Assembly: GCF_002251385.1 (NCBI RefSeq)
Contig: NZ_NPJJ01000030.1
Span: 1-64,000 of the forward strand
DNA from: Prevotella sp. P5-108
GTDB lineage: Bacteria > Bacteroidota > Bacteroidia > Bacteroidales > Bacteroidaceae
Length of the DNA stretch: 64,000 nt
Reading direction: 5' to 3'
This document shows, in pieces, positions 34,247 to 44,254 of this stretch. A program made the translations under genes and the position numbers. Position 1 is the stretch's first letter. Each line of letters begins with the position of its first letter. The notes below the pieces were generated by a model, which saw nothing but the letters and a program-made list of their open reading frames with translations, was not told the origin of the DNA and ran no database searches.

Positions 34247-37200
34247 ATGATGAGAAACCAGATAGACTGTTTTGTAGCCATTGCTTCGGCTGGCGACGCC
34301 GAGGCGACGATAGAGACCCTCTCACGGAGCGTCTCGGTAAGAGACATCACCCTGATGATAGAGCCGCAGACAGCACAGGCATATCCCCAAGCACAAGTAA
34401 TCGAAACAGAGTCGCTCACGTCGACAGCCACGCTGGCAGAGATAGCTCGCCGTGCCACGGCACCCTACGTGCTGCTCACGCTCAAGGCCCAGCCCATCCT
34501 ATGGGGCGACCACGCCATAGAGCGCATGGTGGAGACGGCAGCCGACACCGGCGCGGGCATGGTCTATGCCGACAGCCGCATGGCTACCGCCGACGGCAAA
34601 CTGGTGGCACACCCCGCGATAGACTATCAGAAGGGTGCGCTGCGCGACGACTTCGACTTCGGACCGGCTGTGCTCGTGAGCACGGCGCTGCTCAAGGGCT
34701 ATATGGCCCAGCAGCCCGCCGCCCCCGACTACCGATGGGCTGCGTGGTACGACCTGCGCCTCTACATCTCGCGCCAAGCCGCCATCACCCACCTCAACGA
34801 GTATCTCTACACCCAGCAGCAGACCGACAGCCGCGCCAGCGGTGTGCGCCAGTTTGACTATGTAGACCCGCGCAACCGCGACCGCCAGATAGAGATGGAG
34901 GATGCAGCCACCCGGCATCTCGAAGCTGTGGGCGCGATAGTAGACACCCATCGCTACGAGCCTGTAGACCTGGACGAGCAGGACTTCGACGTCGAAGCCT
35001 CGGTGGTCATCCCCGTCTACAACCGCTGTCGCACCATTGCCGACGCCGTGGGGTCGGCTCTGGCCCAGCAGACACGGTTTGACTACAACGTCATCGTGGT
35101 CGACAACCACTCTACCGACGGCACCACCGAGATACTGAATGACCTGGCGCGCAGCGACCACAGACTGATACACCTCATCCCCGAACGCGACGACCTGGGC
35201 ATCGGCGGATGCTGGAACGCCGCCGTCAATGACAGCCGCTGCGGCCGCTTCGCCGTACAGCTGGACAGCGACGATCTCTATGCCTCGCCCTCCACGCTGC
35301 AGCGCGTGGTCGATGAGTTCCGCCAGCAGCCTGCCGCCATGGTCATCGGCGCCTACCGCATGTGCGACTTTGCCCTCAACACCCTGCCACCGGGCATCAT
35401 AGACCACCGGGAATGGACAGACCACAACGGGCCCAACAATACGCTGCGCATCAATGGGCTCGGGGCGCCTCGCGCCTTCTTCACCCCCGTGGTCAGAGAG
35501 ATACGCTTCCCCAATACCAGTTATGGCGAGGACTATGCTATGGGTCTGGCCATCAGCCGCCGCTACCGCATAGGCCGCATCTACGACGAACTCTATCTCT
35601 GCCGCCGTTGGGAGGGCAACTCAGACGCCGCCCTCAGCATAGAACGCCAGAATGCCAACAATCTCTATAAAGACCGGCTGCGCACCATCGAGCTCGAAGC
35701 CCGCCAGCAGCTGAACAGCCAGCCCGAGGGCAACTGCCGCGAGCTCAACCGCTTCATTGACCGCCAGCTGGAGCTCTGGAGCGACGCCCGCCAGCGTTTC
35801 CGCGACCTCAACCATGTAGAGCAGCACAGCCTCTGTAGCGGCGACACGCTGCTGCAGGTGCAGTTCAACCCTGCCCGCATGGTCTCTACCGGTGCGCGCA
35901 TCGATGCCCGCAGCATAGCCCATCGGCCCTGCTTCCTCTGCGCCGACAACCGTCCGCAGGAGCAGATGGCCAAGCGCCTGGACAACGACTTCACGCTGCT
36001 GGTCAACCCCTTCCCCATTCTGCCCGTCCACTTTACCATTCCCCTCAACCGCCACAACCCGCAGCGCATACGCACGTGTTATGGCGAGATATTCCGCATG
36101 GTAGAGCGTTATCCCGAACTCACCGTATTCTACAACGGTCCCCACTGTGGAGCTTCTGCCCCCGACCACGCTCATCTGCAAGCCGTATGCTCTGGCCTTC
36201 TGCCGCTGCAGAACGACTGGGCAAGGCTGGCCAACAGCAGAGAGATGGTGTATGAATACGACAACGACAACCATATCTATGCCGTGGGCGGATATGTGGT
36301 GCCGCTGCTGGCCATCGTCAGCACCGACGCCACCGCCGACAAGGCTCTCTTTGACCGTATCTACAAGGCTATGCCTCTCCACAAGGATAGCGGCGAGCCC
36401 ATGATGAACGTCATCTCATGGCAGCAGGACGAGAGCCACGTCACTGTCGTCATTCCTCGCGCCAAGCATCGTCCCGACTGCTACACGGCCGAGGGCGACG
36501 CCCAGTATCTGGTCAGCCCGGGAGCTATAGACATGGCCGGCCTCATCATCACCCCACGCCAGACAGACTTTGACCGTATCGACGCCGACAGAGCAGCAGC
36601 CATCCTCCGCGAGTGTGGTGTCGGGGCTGAGCAATTCGGACGCATCACCGCCCGCCTCACTGCCGCCGCCGAGGCAGTTGCCGAGCCCGAAGCCACAGCC
36701 GAACCCATGGTGTCGGTAGGCATCGTGAGCGCCAAGCGCATCTGCTTCGACCTCAACCGCCCTTATATGGCCAAGGGCCAGCAGATTGAGGGCAGACAGG
36801 AAGTGGAGTTCGCCGAGGGCGGCATCAGTTGGAACGGCAACCTGTACAGCCAACTTACCTTCCATCCACAGCATGAGGATGCGTCGTTTGCCCTCAGCGA
36901 CGTGACCATCGGCGTCAACTTCCACTGGGAGCGCACCGAGACGCAAGTGTTTGCCGGCACGCTGAGACTGGTGGTCGAGGAAGACAAGATATGTGCCATC
37001 AACGAACTGCCCGTGGAACGCTACTTGGAGAGCGTCATATCGAGCGAGATGAGCGCCACATCCAATATCGAACTGCTGAAAGCCCACGCGGTGATATCGC
37101 GCTCTTGGCTGCTCGCGCAGATGCACAAGCGCCAGCAGATGGACGGCAAGAGCGGTTCGGGATTCTTCTCCTTCACCAAGACCGATGATGAACTCACCCG

Positions 37201-38020
37201 CTGGTATGACCGCGAAGACCACACCATCTTTGACGTGTGTGCCGACGACCACTGCCAGCGCTACCAGGGCATCACCCGCGAGACCAGCGACAAGGCCCGA
37301 CAAGCTGTGGCTGCCACCGGCGGACAGATACTGCAACACGACGGCGAGATATGCGATGCCCGCTTCTCCAAGTGTTGTGGCGGCATCACCGAACGCTACC
37401 GTTACTGCTGGGAGGATATAGACAAACCTTATCTCATGGCGGTACGCGACAATGCCGAGGGCGTGGAGACCGGCGCTGTAGAGCCAGACCTGACCATAGA
37501 GGCCAACGCCGAGGCATGGATAAGGCAAAGCCCAGCCGCATTCTGCAACACCACCGACGCCACCATACTCTCTCAAGTGCTCAACGACTATGACCAGGAG
37601 ACCAAAGACTTCTACCGCTGGCGCGTGAGCTACTCTCAACAGGAGCTGAAGAAACTGATAGCCAACCGTCTGAAGATGGATATGGGCGACATCGTGGCGC
37701 TCGAGCCTCTGGAGCGTGGCGCCAGCGGACGCATCTCGCGTCTGCGCATCGTGGGCACCAAGCGCCAGTACATCATCGGCAAGGAACTCGAGATACGCCG
37801 TACGCTCAGCGAGAGCCACCTCTACAGTTCGGCCTTTGTGGTTGAACCCCACGGCGACATCGATGGTGTGCCCGAGCGCTTCGACATCCTCGGCGCAGGC
37901 TGGGGTCATGGCGTCGGCCTCTGCCAGATAGGCGCCGCCGTCATGAGCGAACAGGGCTACAGCTATGACAAGATACTGCTCCACTACTATCGTGGTGCCG
38001 AAATCAAGAAGATATACTAA
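34247..38020 (+). CDS. Multidomain fusion: GT-A domains, DUF4922/HIT-like transferase, SpoIID/LytB domain
   Basis: The 1257-residue protein joins four parts. Residues of about 1-235 resemble a degenerate GT2 domain ([28 protein letters not shown]). Residues of about 245-500 are a canonical GT2 ([38 protein letters not shown]). Residues of about 520-790 match a DUF4922/GalT-like fold with CFLCADNR and [15 protein letters not shown], a HIT-like His cluster suggesting nucleotide transfer. Residues of about 825-1257 are a SpoIID/LytB domain with [40 protein letters not shown] and [15 protein letters not shown]. SpoIID proteins act on peptidoglycan. No signal peptide is present, so topology is puzzling. 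An AmpG-like gene follows 10 bp later, pointing to cell-wall turnover. Confidence 0.85.
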   Translation: MMRNQIDCFVAIASAGDAEATIETLSRSVSVRDITLMIEPQTAQAYPQAQVIETESLTSTATLAEIARRATAPYVLLTLKAQPILWGDHAIERMVETAADTGAGMVYADSRMATADGKLVAHPAIDYQKGALRDDFDFGPAVLVSTALLKGYMAQQPAAPDYRWAAWYDLRLYISRQAAITHLNEYLYTQQQTDSRASGVRQFDYVDPRNRDRQIEMEDAATRHLEAVGAIVDTHRYEPVDLDEQDFDVEASVVIPVYNRCRTIADAVGSALAQQTRFDYNVIVVDNHSTDGTTEILNDLARSDHRLIHLIPERDDLGIGGCWNAAVNDSRCGRFAVQLDSDDLYASPSTLQRVVDEFRQQPAAMVIGAYRMCDFALNTLPPGIIDHREWTDHNGPNNTLRINGLGAPRAFFTPVVREIRFPNTSYGEDYAMGLAISRRYRIGRIYDELYLCRRWEGNSDAALSIERQNANNLYKDRLRTIELEARQQLNSQPEGNCRELNRFIDRQLELWSDARQRFRDLNHVEQHSLCSGDTLLQVQFNPARMVSTGARIDARSIAHRPCFLCADNRPQEQMAKRLDNDFTLLVNPFPILPVHFTIPLNRHNPQRIRTCYGEIFRMVERYPELTVFYNGPHCGASAPDHAHLQAVCSGLLPLQNDWARLANSREMVYEYDNDNHIYAVGGYVVPLLAIVSTDATADKALFDRIYKAMPLHKDSGEPMMNVISWQQDESHVTVVIPRAKHRPDCYTAEGDAQYLVSPGAIDMAGLIITPRQTDFDRIDADRAAAILRECGVGAEQFGRITARLTAAAEAVAEPEATAEPMVSVGIVSAKRICFDLNRPYMAKGQQIEGRQEVEFAEGGISWNGNLYSQLTFHPQHEDASFALSDVTIGVNFHWERTETQVFAGTLRLVVEEDKICAINELPVERYLESVISSEMSATSNIELLKAHAVISRSWLLAQMHKRQQMDGKSGSGFFSFTKTDDELTRWYDREDHTIFDVCADDHCQRYQGITRETSDKARQAVAATGGQILQHDGEICDARFSKCCGGITERYRYCWEDIDKPYLMAVRDNAEGVETGAVEPDLTIEANAEAWIRQSPAAFCNTTDATILSQVLNDYDQETKDFYRWRVSYSQQELKKLIANRLKMDMGDIVALEPLERGASGRISRLRIVGTKRQYIIGKELEIRRTLSESHLYSSAFVVEPHGDIDGVPERFDILGAGWGHGVGLCQIGAAVMSEQGYSYDKILLHYYRGAEIKKIY

Positions 38021-38030
38021 AACACTGGAT

Positions 38031-39347
38031 ATGAACAATAGCAAATCGCCATGGAGCTGGGTTCCTTCGCTGTACTTTGCCGAAGGACTGCCCAATGTGG
38101 CCGTGATGGCCATCTCTGTCATCATGTACAAGCAGATGGGGTTGAGCAATGCCGAGATAACCTTCTACACCAGTTGGCTGTATCTCCCGTGGATGCTCAA
38201 ACCTCTATGGAGCCCGTTTGTAGACCTGGTAAAAACCAAACGATGGTGGATAATCACCATGCAGTTGCTGGTGGGCGCAGCCTTTGGCGGCGTGGCATTC
38301 ACCATCCCTACCGACTTCTGGCTGCAGGGCACCCTGTTCTTCTTCTGGGTGATGGCCTTCACGAGCGCCACCCACGACATCGCCGCCGACGGATTCTACA
38401 TGCTCGAACTGACGCCCAACGACCAGGCATTCTATGTGGGCATACGCTCCACGTTCTACCGCCTGGCCACCATCTTCGGCCAGGGTGTGCTGGTGATGGT
38501 AGCCGGCAATCTGCAGGTAATCTACCGCAACAGCATCCCCTTCTCGTGGAGTCTGATGTTCTATGGCGTCACCGGCTTGTTTATCGGCCTGTGGCTGTGG
38601 CATGGCTATGTGCTGCCCAGGCCCAAGGCGGACAAGGCACACACCGCCAATACGCCGCAGCAGATTATGGGCGAGTTGGCGCACACCATCAGGACATTCT
38701 TCTGCAAGAAGCAGGTGGTGACAGGCATACTCTTCATGCTCTTCTATCGCATGCCCGAAGGTCTGCTGGCCAAGGTGGCTGCACTCTTCCTGGTAGACAA
38801 CGAGAGCAATGGCGGCTTGGGACTCTCGCCGCAGGAGTATGGACTGGTGCAGGGCACGGTGGGCGTGATAGGACTCACCCTGGGAGGCATACTCGGCGGA
38901 TTGTGCGTGAGCCGGGACGGCTTGAAGCGCTGGTTGTGGCCCATGGTACTCGCCATCACGCTGCCCGACCTGGTATATATCTACATGAGCTACGTGCTGC
39001 CCAACCTTGCCATCGTCAACGTATGCGTGTTTGTCGAGCAGTTTGGTTATGGATTTGGCTTCACGGCCTACATGATGTACCTCATCTACTACAGCCGCGG
39101 CGAGTTCAAGACCAGCCACTACGCGCTGTGCACCGCCTTCATGTCGCTGTCGATGATGCTTCCCGGCTTCTTCGCCGGAGCCTTGCAGGAGGCTGTGGGC
39201 TACCGCATGTTCTTCATCATCGTGGTGATAAGCTGCGTGGTGACCTATATCGTCACCGCCATGCTCAAGATAGACCCCAACTTCGGCATCAAGGGCTATA
39301 ACGACGAAGCCGAAGCCACCGACGAGCAAGACGACTATCAGGAATAG
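38031..39347 (+). CDS. AmpG-like major facilitator permease
   Basis: Using the ATG at 38031, the product has 438 residues and about 12 helices. The opening SWVPSLYFAEGLPNVAVMAI and the segments WLYLPWMLKPLWSPFVDLVK and TSATHDIAADGFYMLELT match the AmpG family, which imports anhydro-muropeptides for peptidoglycan recycling. The closeness to the SpoIID fusion supports a cell-wall role. The C-terminus ends in an acidic tail (DEAEATDEQDDYQE). A strong terminator follows 22 bp later. Confidence 0.85.
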   Translation: MNNSKSPWSWVPSLYFAEGLPNVAVMAISVIMYKQMGLSNAEITFYTSWLYLPWMLKPLWSPFVDLVKTKRWWIITMQLLVGAAFGGVAFTIPTDFWLQGTLFFFWVMAFTSATHDIAADGFYMLELTPNDQAFYVGIRSTFYRLATIFGQGVLVMVAGNLQVIYRNSIPFSWSLMFYGVTGLFIGLWLWHGYVLPRPKADKAHTANTPQQIMGELAHTIRTFFCKKQVVTGILFMLFYRMPEGLLAKVAALFLVDNESNGGLGLSPQEYGLVQGTVGVIGLTLGGILGGLCVSRDGLKRWLWPMVLAITLPDLVYIYMSYVLPNLAIVNVCVFVEQFGYGFGFTAYMMYLIYYSRGEFKTSHYALCTAFMSLSMMLPGFFAGALQEAVGYRMFFIIVVISCVVTYIVTAMLKIDPNFGIKGYNDEAEATDEQDDYQE

Positions 39348-39369
39348 ACCCATCACCACCACCAATGGC

Positions 39370-39405
39370 AAAGGCGCCGACCCTCGCAAGAGAGTCGGCG
39401 CCTTT
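39370..39405. terminator. Bidirectional terminator
   Basis: AAAGGCGCCGAC and GTCGGCGCCTTT form a perfect 12-bp stem between the convergent ampG-like and aguB genes. Confidence 0.88.
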
Positions 39406-39423
39406 GTTATGGGACAGCTGGTG

Positions 39424-40311
39424 TCAACGGTCGATATATCTACGGGTGATGTCGCCATACTCGTCGATGCGGCGGTCGCGCAGGAAGGGCCACCAGCGAC
39501 GCACCTGCTCGCTATGACCGAGGTCGAGGTCTACGATGCGGCGCTCTTCACCGTCGGCAGAAGCGCGATAGAGCAGCTCGCCCTGGGGGCCAGCCACGAA
39601 GGTAGAGCCCCAGAACTCTATGCCCGGAGTCTGTCCGCTGGGGTCGGGCTCGAAGCCCACGCGGTTGACCGCCACCACAGGCAGTCCGTTGGCCACTGCA
39701 TGGCCGCGCTGTACGGTGGTCCACGCCTCGCGCTGACGTTGCTGCTCGTCGGCAGAGTCGCTGGCTGCATAGCCTATAGCCGTAGGATAGATGAGCAGCT
39801 CGGCACCCTGGAGCGCCATAAGCCGTGCTCCCTCCGGATACCACTGGTCCCAGCACACCATAACGCCCAACCGGCCCACCGAGGTGTCAATGGGGCGGAA
39901 GCCCAGGTCGCCGGGGGTGAAATAGAACTTCTCATAATAAGCCGGGTCGTCGGGGATATGCATCTTGCGATAGGTTCCGGCTATCGAGCCGTCGCGCTCT
40001 ATCACCACGGCGGTGTTGTGATAGAGTCCAGGGGCACGGCGCTCAAAGAGCGAGGTGACGATGACCACGCCGAGTTCGCGTGCCAGCTGGCCGAAATACT
40101 CGGTAGACGGGCCGGGGATGGGTTCGGCCAGGTCGAAGTTGTCTACATCCTCTACCTGACAGAAGTAGAGTGAGTTGTGGAGTTCCTGAAGTACCACGAG
40201 TTGGGCACCGTCGGCAGCCAGAGCCCTGACGCCCTCGGCCAGACGGCGTTTGTTGTCGGCTATGTCACTGGTGTTGTGCTGTTGCAGCACTCCTACTTTC
40301 AGTTCTTTCAT
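39424..40311 (-). CDS. aguB: N-carbamoylputrescine amidase
   Basis: The 295-residue nitrilase-superfamily enzyme hydrolyses N-carbamoylputrescine to putrescine, carbon dioxide and ammonia. The Glu-Lys-Cys triad is visible: Glu in VLQELHNSLYF, Lys in YRKMHIPDDPAYYEKFYF, Cys in LGVMVCWDQWYPEGARLMAL. The ending with WPFLRDRRIDEYGDITRRYI is typical of the plant-type AguB group. It is 44 bp downstream of the agmatine deiminase gene, so the two form the agmatine-to-putrescine pathway. Confidence 0.94.
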   Translation of the reverse strand: MKELKVGVLQQHNTSDIADNKRRLAEGVRALAADGAQLVVLQELHNSLYFCQVEDVDNFDLAEPIPGPSTEYFGQLARELGVVIVTSLFERRAPGLYHNTAVVIERDGSIAGTYRKMHIPDDPAYYEKFYFTPGDLGFRPIDTSVGRLGVMVCWDQWYPEGARLMALQGAELLIYPTAIGYAASDSADEQQRQREAWTTVQRGHAVANGLPVVAVNRVGFEPDPSGQTPGIEFWGSTFVAGPQGELLYRASADGEERRIVDLDLGHSEQVRRWWPFLRDRRIDEYGDITRRYIDR

Positions 40312-40355
40312 ATCTATCTGTGTTATATTTCTTCTGGGATGATGGGTGATGACGC

Positions 40356-41399
40356 TTATCGGCAGAGCACGCCCGCGGGCAGTTGCATGGTGAGGCAGTG
40401 GATGGAGCCGTGCTGGCGGATGATGACACGGCTGTCGATGCCGATGAGCTCGTGGTCGGGGAAAGCCTGCTGCAGAGCCTCGGCAGCCGCCTGGTCATTG
40501 TGGGGCTGGTCATAGGTGGGATAAATCACGGCGCCGTTGACGATGAGGAAGTTGGCATAGGTAGCCGGAAGCCGCTCGTCGTCGTATCTGATTTCGTCGA
40601 CCATAGGCAGGGCGATGAGGCGGTAAGGGCGCCCGTCGTCGGTGCGCAGTGCCTGGAGCTCGCGTTCCATGGCGCAGAAGTCGGCATAATGCTCGTCGGC
40701 CTGGTCGCTACACTTAATATATAATAAGGTATCGTGGGGAGCCACGCGCACCGTGGTGTCGATGTGGCCGTCGGTATCGTCGCCCACCAGATTGCCGTGG
40801 TTAATCCACACTACGCGTCGGGCGCGAAGTCTACGCCGCAGCTCGGCGTCTATCTCCTCGCGGGAGAGGGGCTGGTTGCGGTGGGGAGCCAGCAGACAAT
40901 GGCTGGTGGTAAACACGGTGCCCCGGCCGTCGCTCTCGATGCTGCCGCCCTCGAGCACCATGTCGTCATGGTCTTCACGGCTGCCGTGGAGCAGGCCCTG
41001 CTCGCAGAGGTGGCGGGTGATGGCATTGTCGTGCTGCCAGCCGAACTTCTCGCCCCAGCCGTTGAAGCGGAAGTCGAGCAGCACGGGCTCGTCGCCGCCC
41101 ATGAGGGTGATGGCGCCATGGTCGCGCGCCCAGGTGTCGTCGGTGTCGCAGCAGGCAAAGACCACGCGGGCCATGCGGGCACGGCCGAGACGAGCCTCAA
41201 GCAGAGAGCGCACATGTTCAACCTCGGGCGAGACCACCAGCAGCGCCTCGTGGCGGGTGATGGCGTCGGCAAGTTGGAGATAGGTCTCGGTAATCTCGTC
41301 GAGATAGGGAGCCCAGTCGGTACCGGCGTGGGGCCAGGTAAGCTGCACCCCGCTCTGCACTGCCCATTCGGCAGGCAAGTATAGTCTGTCGTCGTTCAT
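40356..41399 (-). CDS. aguA: Agmatine deiminase
   Basis: This 347-residue enzyme of the peptidyl-arginine deiminase superfamily converts agmatine to N-carbamoylputrescine. Motifs are VQLTWPHAGTDWAPYLDEIT, DTWARDHGAITL (catalytic Asp), LEGGSIESDG, GDDTDGHIDTTVRV (catalytic His) and HGSIHCLTMQLPAG with the nucleophilic Cys near the C-terminus. Length matches the family. It is first in a two-gene operon with aguB. An AT-rich run near 40715-40735 contains ATAATAAGGT within the coding sequence. Confidence 0.95.
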   Translation of the reverse strand: MNDDRLYLPAEWAVQSGVQLTWPHAGTDWAPYLDEITETYLQLADAITRHEALLVVSPEVEHVRSLLEARLGRARMARVVFACCDTDDTWARDHGAITLMGGDEPVLLDFRFNGWGEKFGWQHDNAITRHLCEQGLLHGSREDHDDMVLEGGSIESDGRGTVFTTSHCLLAPHRNQPLSREEIDAELRRRLRARRVVWINHGNLVGDDTDGHIDTTVRVAPHDTLLYIKCSDQADEHYADFCAMERELQALRTDDGRPYRLIALPMVDEIRYDDERLPATYANFLIVNGAVIYPTYDQPHNDQAAAEALQQAFPDHELIGIDSRVIIRQHGSIHCLTMQLPAGVLCR

Positions 41400-41620
41400 C
41401 GGTGTACGTAGAATTATGTCTGTCAGGGCAGTCTGCCTGCACCTCGCCCTCGCCGACTTGCCCGTCGGTCATGGCGCGGTGGACGCTACCCTATGCAAAG
41501 GTACTGCAAACCATAGACAATACAAAGAAAGCGCGATGGTTTTTTAGGTCGAAATGGCAACCACCGCATCTGGCGACAGCAAAAAAATGTCGGCACAGAC
41601 ACAATTTCCCTGCAAAATGA

Positions 41621-41651
41621 TTGGCAGTTCGATGGTTTATATCTACCTTTG
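41621..41651 (+). promoter_or_regulatory. Promoter of the Nudix gene
   Basis: TTGG near 41621, a 19-bp spacer and TACCTTTG (41644-41651) match the phylum consensus, 30 bp before the ATG. Confidence 0.7.
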
Positions 41652-41680
41652 TCTCACCAATATACAAAGAAAGGACAGAC

Positions 41681-42262
41681 ATGGACAACGACAACAAGCC
41701 GACAAAATTCTGCTATCCATATCCGCATGCGGCAATCACTGCCGACTGCATCGTCTTCGGCTACGACCCCAACAAGACGCTACGCGTGCTGCTCGTCAAG
41801 CGGCGCAACGAACCCTACAAGGACTGCTGGGCGTTTCCCGGCGGCTTTATGGAGATAGACGAAGACCTGAAGACCTGCGCCCGGCGCGAGGTGATGGAAG
41901 AGACGGGCATGGCGTTGGGCGAGGTGTTCCAATTCCGCAGCTACAGTGCCGTAGACCGCGACCCACGAGAGCGCGTCATCACCGTAGTGCACTTCGCCTT
42001 TGAGGCCCTCGCCGAGGTCAAGGGCAGCGACGATGCCGCAGAGGCACAGTGGTTTGACATTGACAACCTGCCAGTGCTCGCCTTCGACCACAGGACCATC
42101 ATCCACGAGCTCTTTGAGTTCCTGGAGGATGTGATATACAACGACCTGTTCTTCAAGTATTCGCCCGAAGGCATACCGATGGACGCACTAAGCAAACTGA
42201 CCACAGACATACTGCAACTGAAGGAACTGGAGCGTCCGCCCATTGACGATGACACGTTGTAG
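41681..42262 (+). CDS. Nudix hydrolase (NrtR/ADP-ribose pyrophosphatase-like)
   Basis: The ATG at 41681 gives 193 residues. The Nudix box is intact (GGFMEIDEDLKTCARREVME followed by ETGM). The start KPTKFCYPYPHAAITADCIV and the late FEFLEDVIYNDLFFKY region fit the group of Nudix enzymes acting on ADP-ribose-like compounds; no DNA-binding domain is present, so it is not an NrtR repressor of the full type. The next gene, a carbonic anhydrase, starts 39 bp downstream. The substrate is not decided by the sequence. Confidence 0.9.
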   Translation: MDNDNKPTKFCYPYPHAAITADCIVFGYDPNKTLRVLLVKRRNEPYKDCWAFPGGFMEIDEDLKTCARREVMEETGMALGEVFQFRSYSAVDRDPRERVITVVHFAFEALAEVKGSDDAAEAQWFDIDNLPVLAFDHRTIIHELFEFLEDVIYNDLFFKYSPEGIPMDALSKLTTDILQLKELERPPIDDDTL

Positions 42263-42301
42263 GACAGCCCCGGCATCCCATAGACCCAACAGAAGACAAC
42301 C

Positions 42302-42847
42302 ATGATTATCGAAGAAATCGTAAAATATAATGAAGAGTTTGTAGCCCGACGCGGTTACGAACAGTATGTTACCAGCAAATACCCCGACAAGAAGCTGGCA
42401 ATACTCTCGTGTATGGATACACGACTCACCGAACTGCTCCCGGCAGCGCTGGGACTGAAAAACGGTGACGCAAAAATCATCAAGAACGCCGGCGGACTGG
42501 TCATCAGCCCCTTCGACTCTGCCATGCGCAGTCTGCTGGTGGCCATCTACGAACTGGGGGTAAAGGAAATCATGGTGGTGGCCCACTCCAACTGCGGCGC
42601 CTGCCACATGAACGGTGCCGAGATGAAGCGGCTGATGCTGGAGCGCGGCATACACCAGGACGTGATAGACACCATCGCGCTCTGCGGCATAGACCTCGAC
42701 CACTGGCTTGAGGGCTTTCACGACACCGAGGACTCGGTGAGAAATACCATCAACACCATAAGCCACCACCCGCTGGTGCCGCGCGACGTCAATCTCCATG
42801 GATATATCATCGACTCGGTGACGGGCAAGCTCACCGAGGTCAAATGA
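42302..42847 (+). CDS. Beta-class carbonic anhydrase-like protein
   Basis: The 181-residue protein has the zinc motif CMDTRLTELLPAALGL (Cys37, Asp39, Arg41) and AHSNCGACHM (His and second Cys), as in the small beta-carbonic anhydrases of the YtiB/Rv1284 type. It has no signal peptide and should act in the cytosol to interconvert carbon dioxide and bicarbonate. Its stop is followed by the FetA-like gene after 19 bp. Family members of this type may be inactive or regulated, so activity is not certain. Confidence 0.88.
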   Translation: MIIEEIVKYNEEFVARRGYEQYVTSKYPDKKLAILSCMDTRLTELLPAALGLKNGDAKIIKNAGGLVISPFDSAMRSLLVAIYELGVKEIMVVAHSNCGACHMNGAEMKRLMLERGIHQDVIDTIALCGIDLDHWLEGFHDTEDSVRNTINTISHHPLVPRDVNLHGYIIDSVTGKLTEVK

Positions 42848-42866
42848 CAGAAAGACAGCCCACAAG

Positions 42867-43478
42867 ATGATAGAACTCAAGAATGTAGACATACACTGCG
42901 ACGACGGCACAGACATCAGGCAGGCGTCGGCAGTGGTGGCCAACGGACGCTCGCTGCTGGTCTATGGCCGCGATGCCGCCACGCGCCACTGTCTGGCGGA
43001 GGCGCTGCTGGGGCTCAGGCCCGTGGCTGGGGGCTATCTCACCTACGACGGCGAGGTGCTCACTCCGGCTGCCTCGCGCTATATGCGACGACAGATAGGC
43101 TACATACCCGCACTGCCGCCACAGCCCCAATACTCGCTGCGACAGATGGCCGACTCGCTGCTGCAGCTCGACATCCATCGCGAATACCGGAAGGACAGCA
43201 ACCAGCTGATAGACATCTGGATGGCGGCAGGAATAAGCGAGCAGCACATCGACGCGCCCTGCGAGACAATCGCCGCAACAGAGGTGACGACGGGCATGCT
43301 CTGCCTGGCCCACTGGCTGCGCAAGCAGGTGGTGATAGCCGAAGAGGTGGCCGACGAGGCGACGGCTGAGCGGCTGAGGGAGATGGCTGCCGAAGACTCG
43401 GTCGTCATAGCCACGACAGCCAACAGCGCGTTGGCAGATTATTTTGACAACCATATCAATCTGGAGGAACTACAATGA
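42867..43478 (+). CDS. ABC-transporter ATPase-like subunit with degenerate nucleotide site (FetA-like)
   Basis: The 203-residue protein has the overall shape of an ABC ATPase (MIELKNVDIHCDDGTDIRQA, a Q-loop-like IGYIPALPPQPQYSLRQMAD) and pairs with a FetB-type permease. The Walker A is replaced by VYGRDAATRHCLAEALLG, lacking the GxxGxGKS/T core, and the Walker B Asp-Glu region reads KQVVIAEEVADEATAERL without LLLDEP. No LSGGQ is seen. It therefore may not hydrolyse ATP, or it is a decayed or moonlighting subunit. The stop overlaps the permease start (ATGA). Confidence 0.7.
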   Translation: MIELKNVDIHCDDGTDIRQASAVVANGRSLLVYGRDAATRHCLAEALLGLRPVAGGYLTYDGEVLTPAASRYMRRQIGYIPALPPQPQYSLRQMADSLLQLDIHREYRKDSNQLIDIWMAAGISEQHIDAPCETIAATEVTTGMLCLAHWLRKQVVIAEEVADEATAERLREMAAEDSVVIATTANSALADYFDNHINLEELQ

Positions 43479-44254
43479 TAGAGACCATACATCTCTCTTT
43501 TGGCAACCTGATTATAGGTGCCCTGTTTTTCATCATACCTCTATATGCGCTCTACGCCTTCAAGGTAGAGATATGGGGGCGCACGCTCAAGGCGCTGGCC
43601 ACGATGGCTGTGGCGCTGACCCTCGGCGCACTGCTCACGGTGCTGGCCGTCCGGGCTGGCCACATCGGCGTGACGCTGCTGTGCGCGCTGGTGTTGCTGG
43701 CTGCCACCGCCTGGTACATGCGCATCAAGGCACGCATACGACAAGCCAACTACATAGTGCCCATCATGCTGGGGCTGACGCTCACCATACTGCCTCTCTC
43801 GCTGATATTCGTCTATCTGGTGCTGGGCATGAACCCGCTGGCACCGCATCTGCTGCTGCCCGTCGTGGCCATCACCACGGGAGCGGTGGCTGAGTCGAAC
43901 GTCAAGGCGATGGGCGCATACTATGACGGACTGCACCACCATGCCCAACTCTACTACTATCTCACCGCCAATGGTGCCACCCATCGCGAAGCCACCAACT
44001 ATCTGGCCCGACGCTCGATGAAGCGGTCGCTCATACCGCTGTTGCAGCGCATGGGTATCATGGGGATGGGCACCGCGCCGGTGATGATGTGGGCCATGAC
44101 CATGAGCGGCACAGACATCTTGAGCGCGCTCGTGATACAGCTACTGTTTACGGGACTGCTCATCTCGGCAGCCACAGGCCAGCTGGCGCTCACCCTCGTG
44201 CTGGCGCGCAGATACGCTTTTGACGCATACGACAAAATCAACGCCAGAGGATGA
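43475..44254 (+). CDS. FetB-type (UPF0014) membrane permease
   Basis: The 259-residue integral membrane protein has about seven helices and the family segment TGAVAESNVKAMGAYYDGLH with RREATNYLARR-like cytosolic loop (GATHREATNYLARRSMKRSL) and MGIMGMGTAPVMMWAMTMSG. FetB with FetA exports iron in enterobacteria; here the ATPase partner looks degenerate, so iron export is only a family-based idea. The start overlaps the FetA-like stop by 4 bp, and the stop overlaps the nuclease start by 4 bp. Confidence 0.85.
   Translation: MIETIHLSFGNLIIGALFFIIPLYALYAFKVEIWGRTLKALATMAVALTLGALLTVLAVRAGHIGVTLLCALVLLAATAWYMRIKARIRQANYIVPIMLGLTLTILPLSLIFVYLVLGMNPLAPHLLLPVVAITTGAVAESNVKAMGAYYDGLHHHAQLYYYLTANGATHREATNYLARRSMKRSLIPLLQRMGIMGMGTAPVMMWAMTMSGTDILSALVIQLLFTGLLISAATGQLALTLVLARRYAFDAYDKINARG

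Noticed and set aside
36416..38149. 577-codon minus-strand frame opposite the SpoIID part
   Set aside because: Same shadow effect; the plus strand shows conserved SpoIID motifs throughout.
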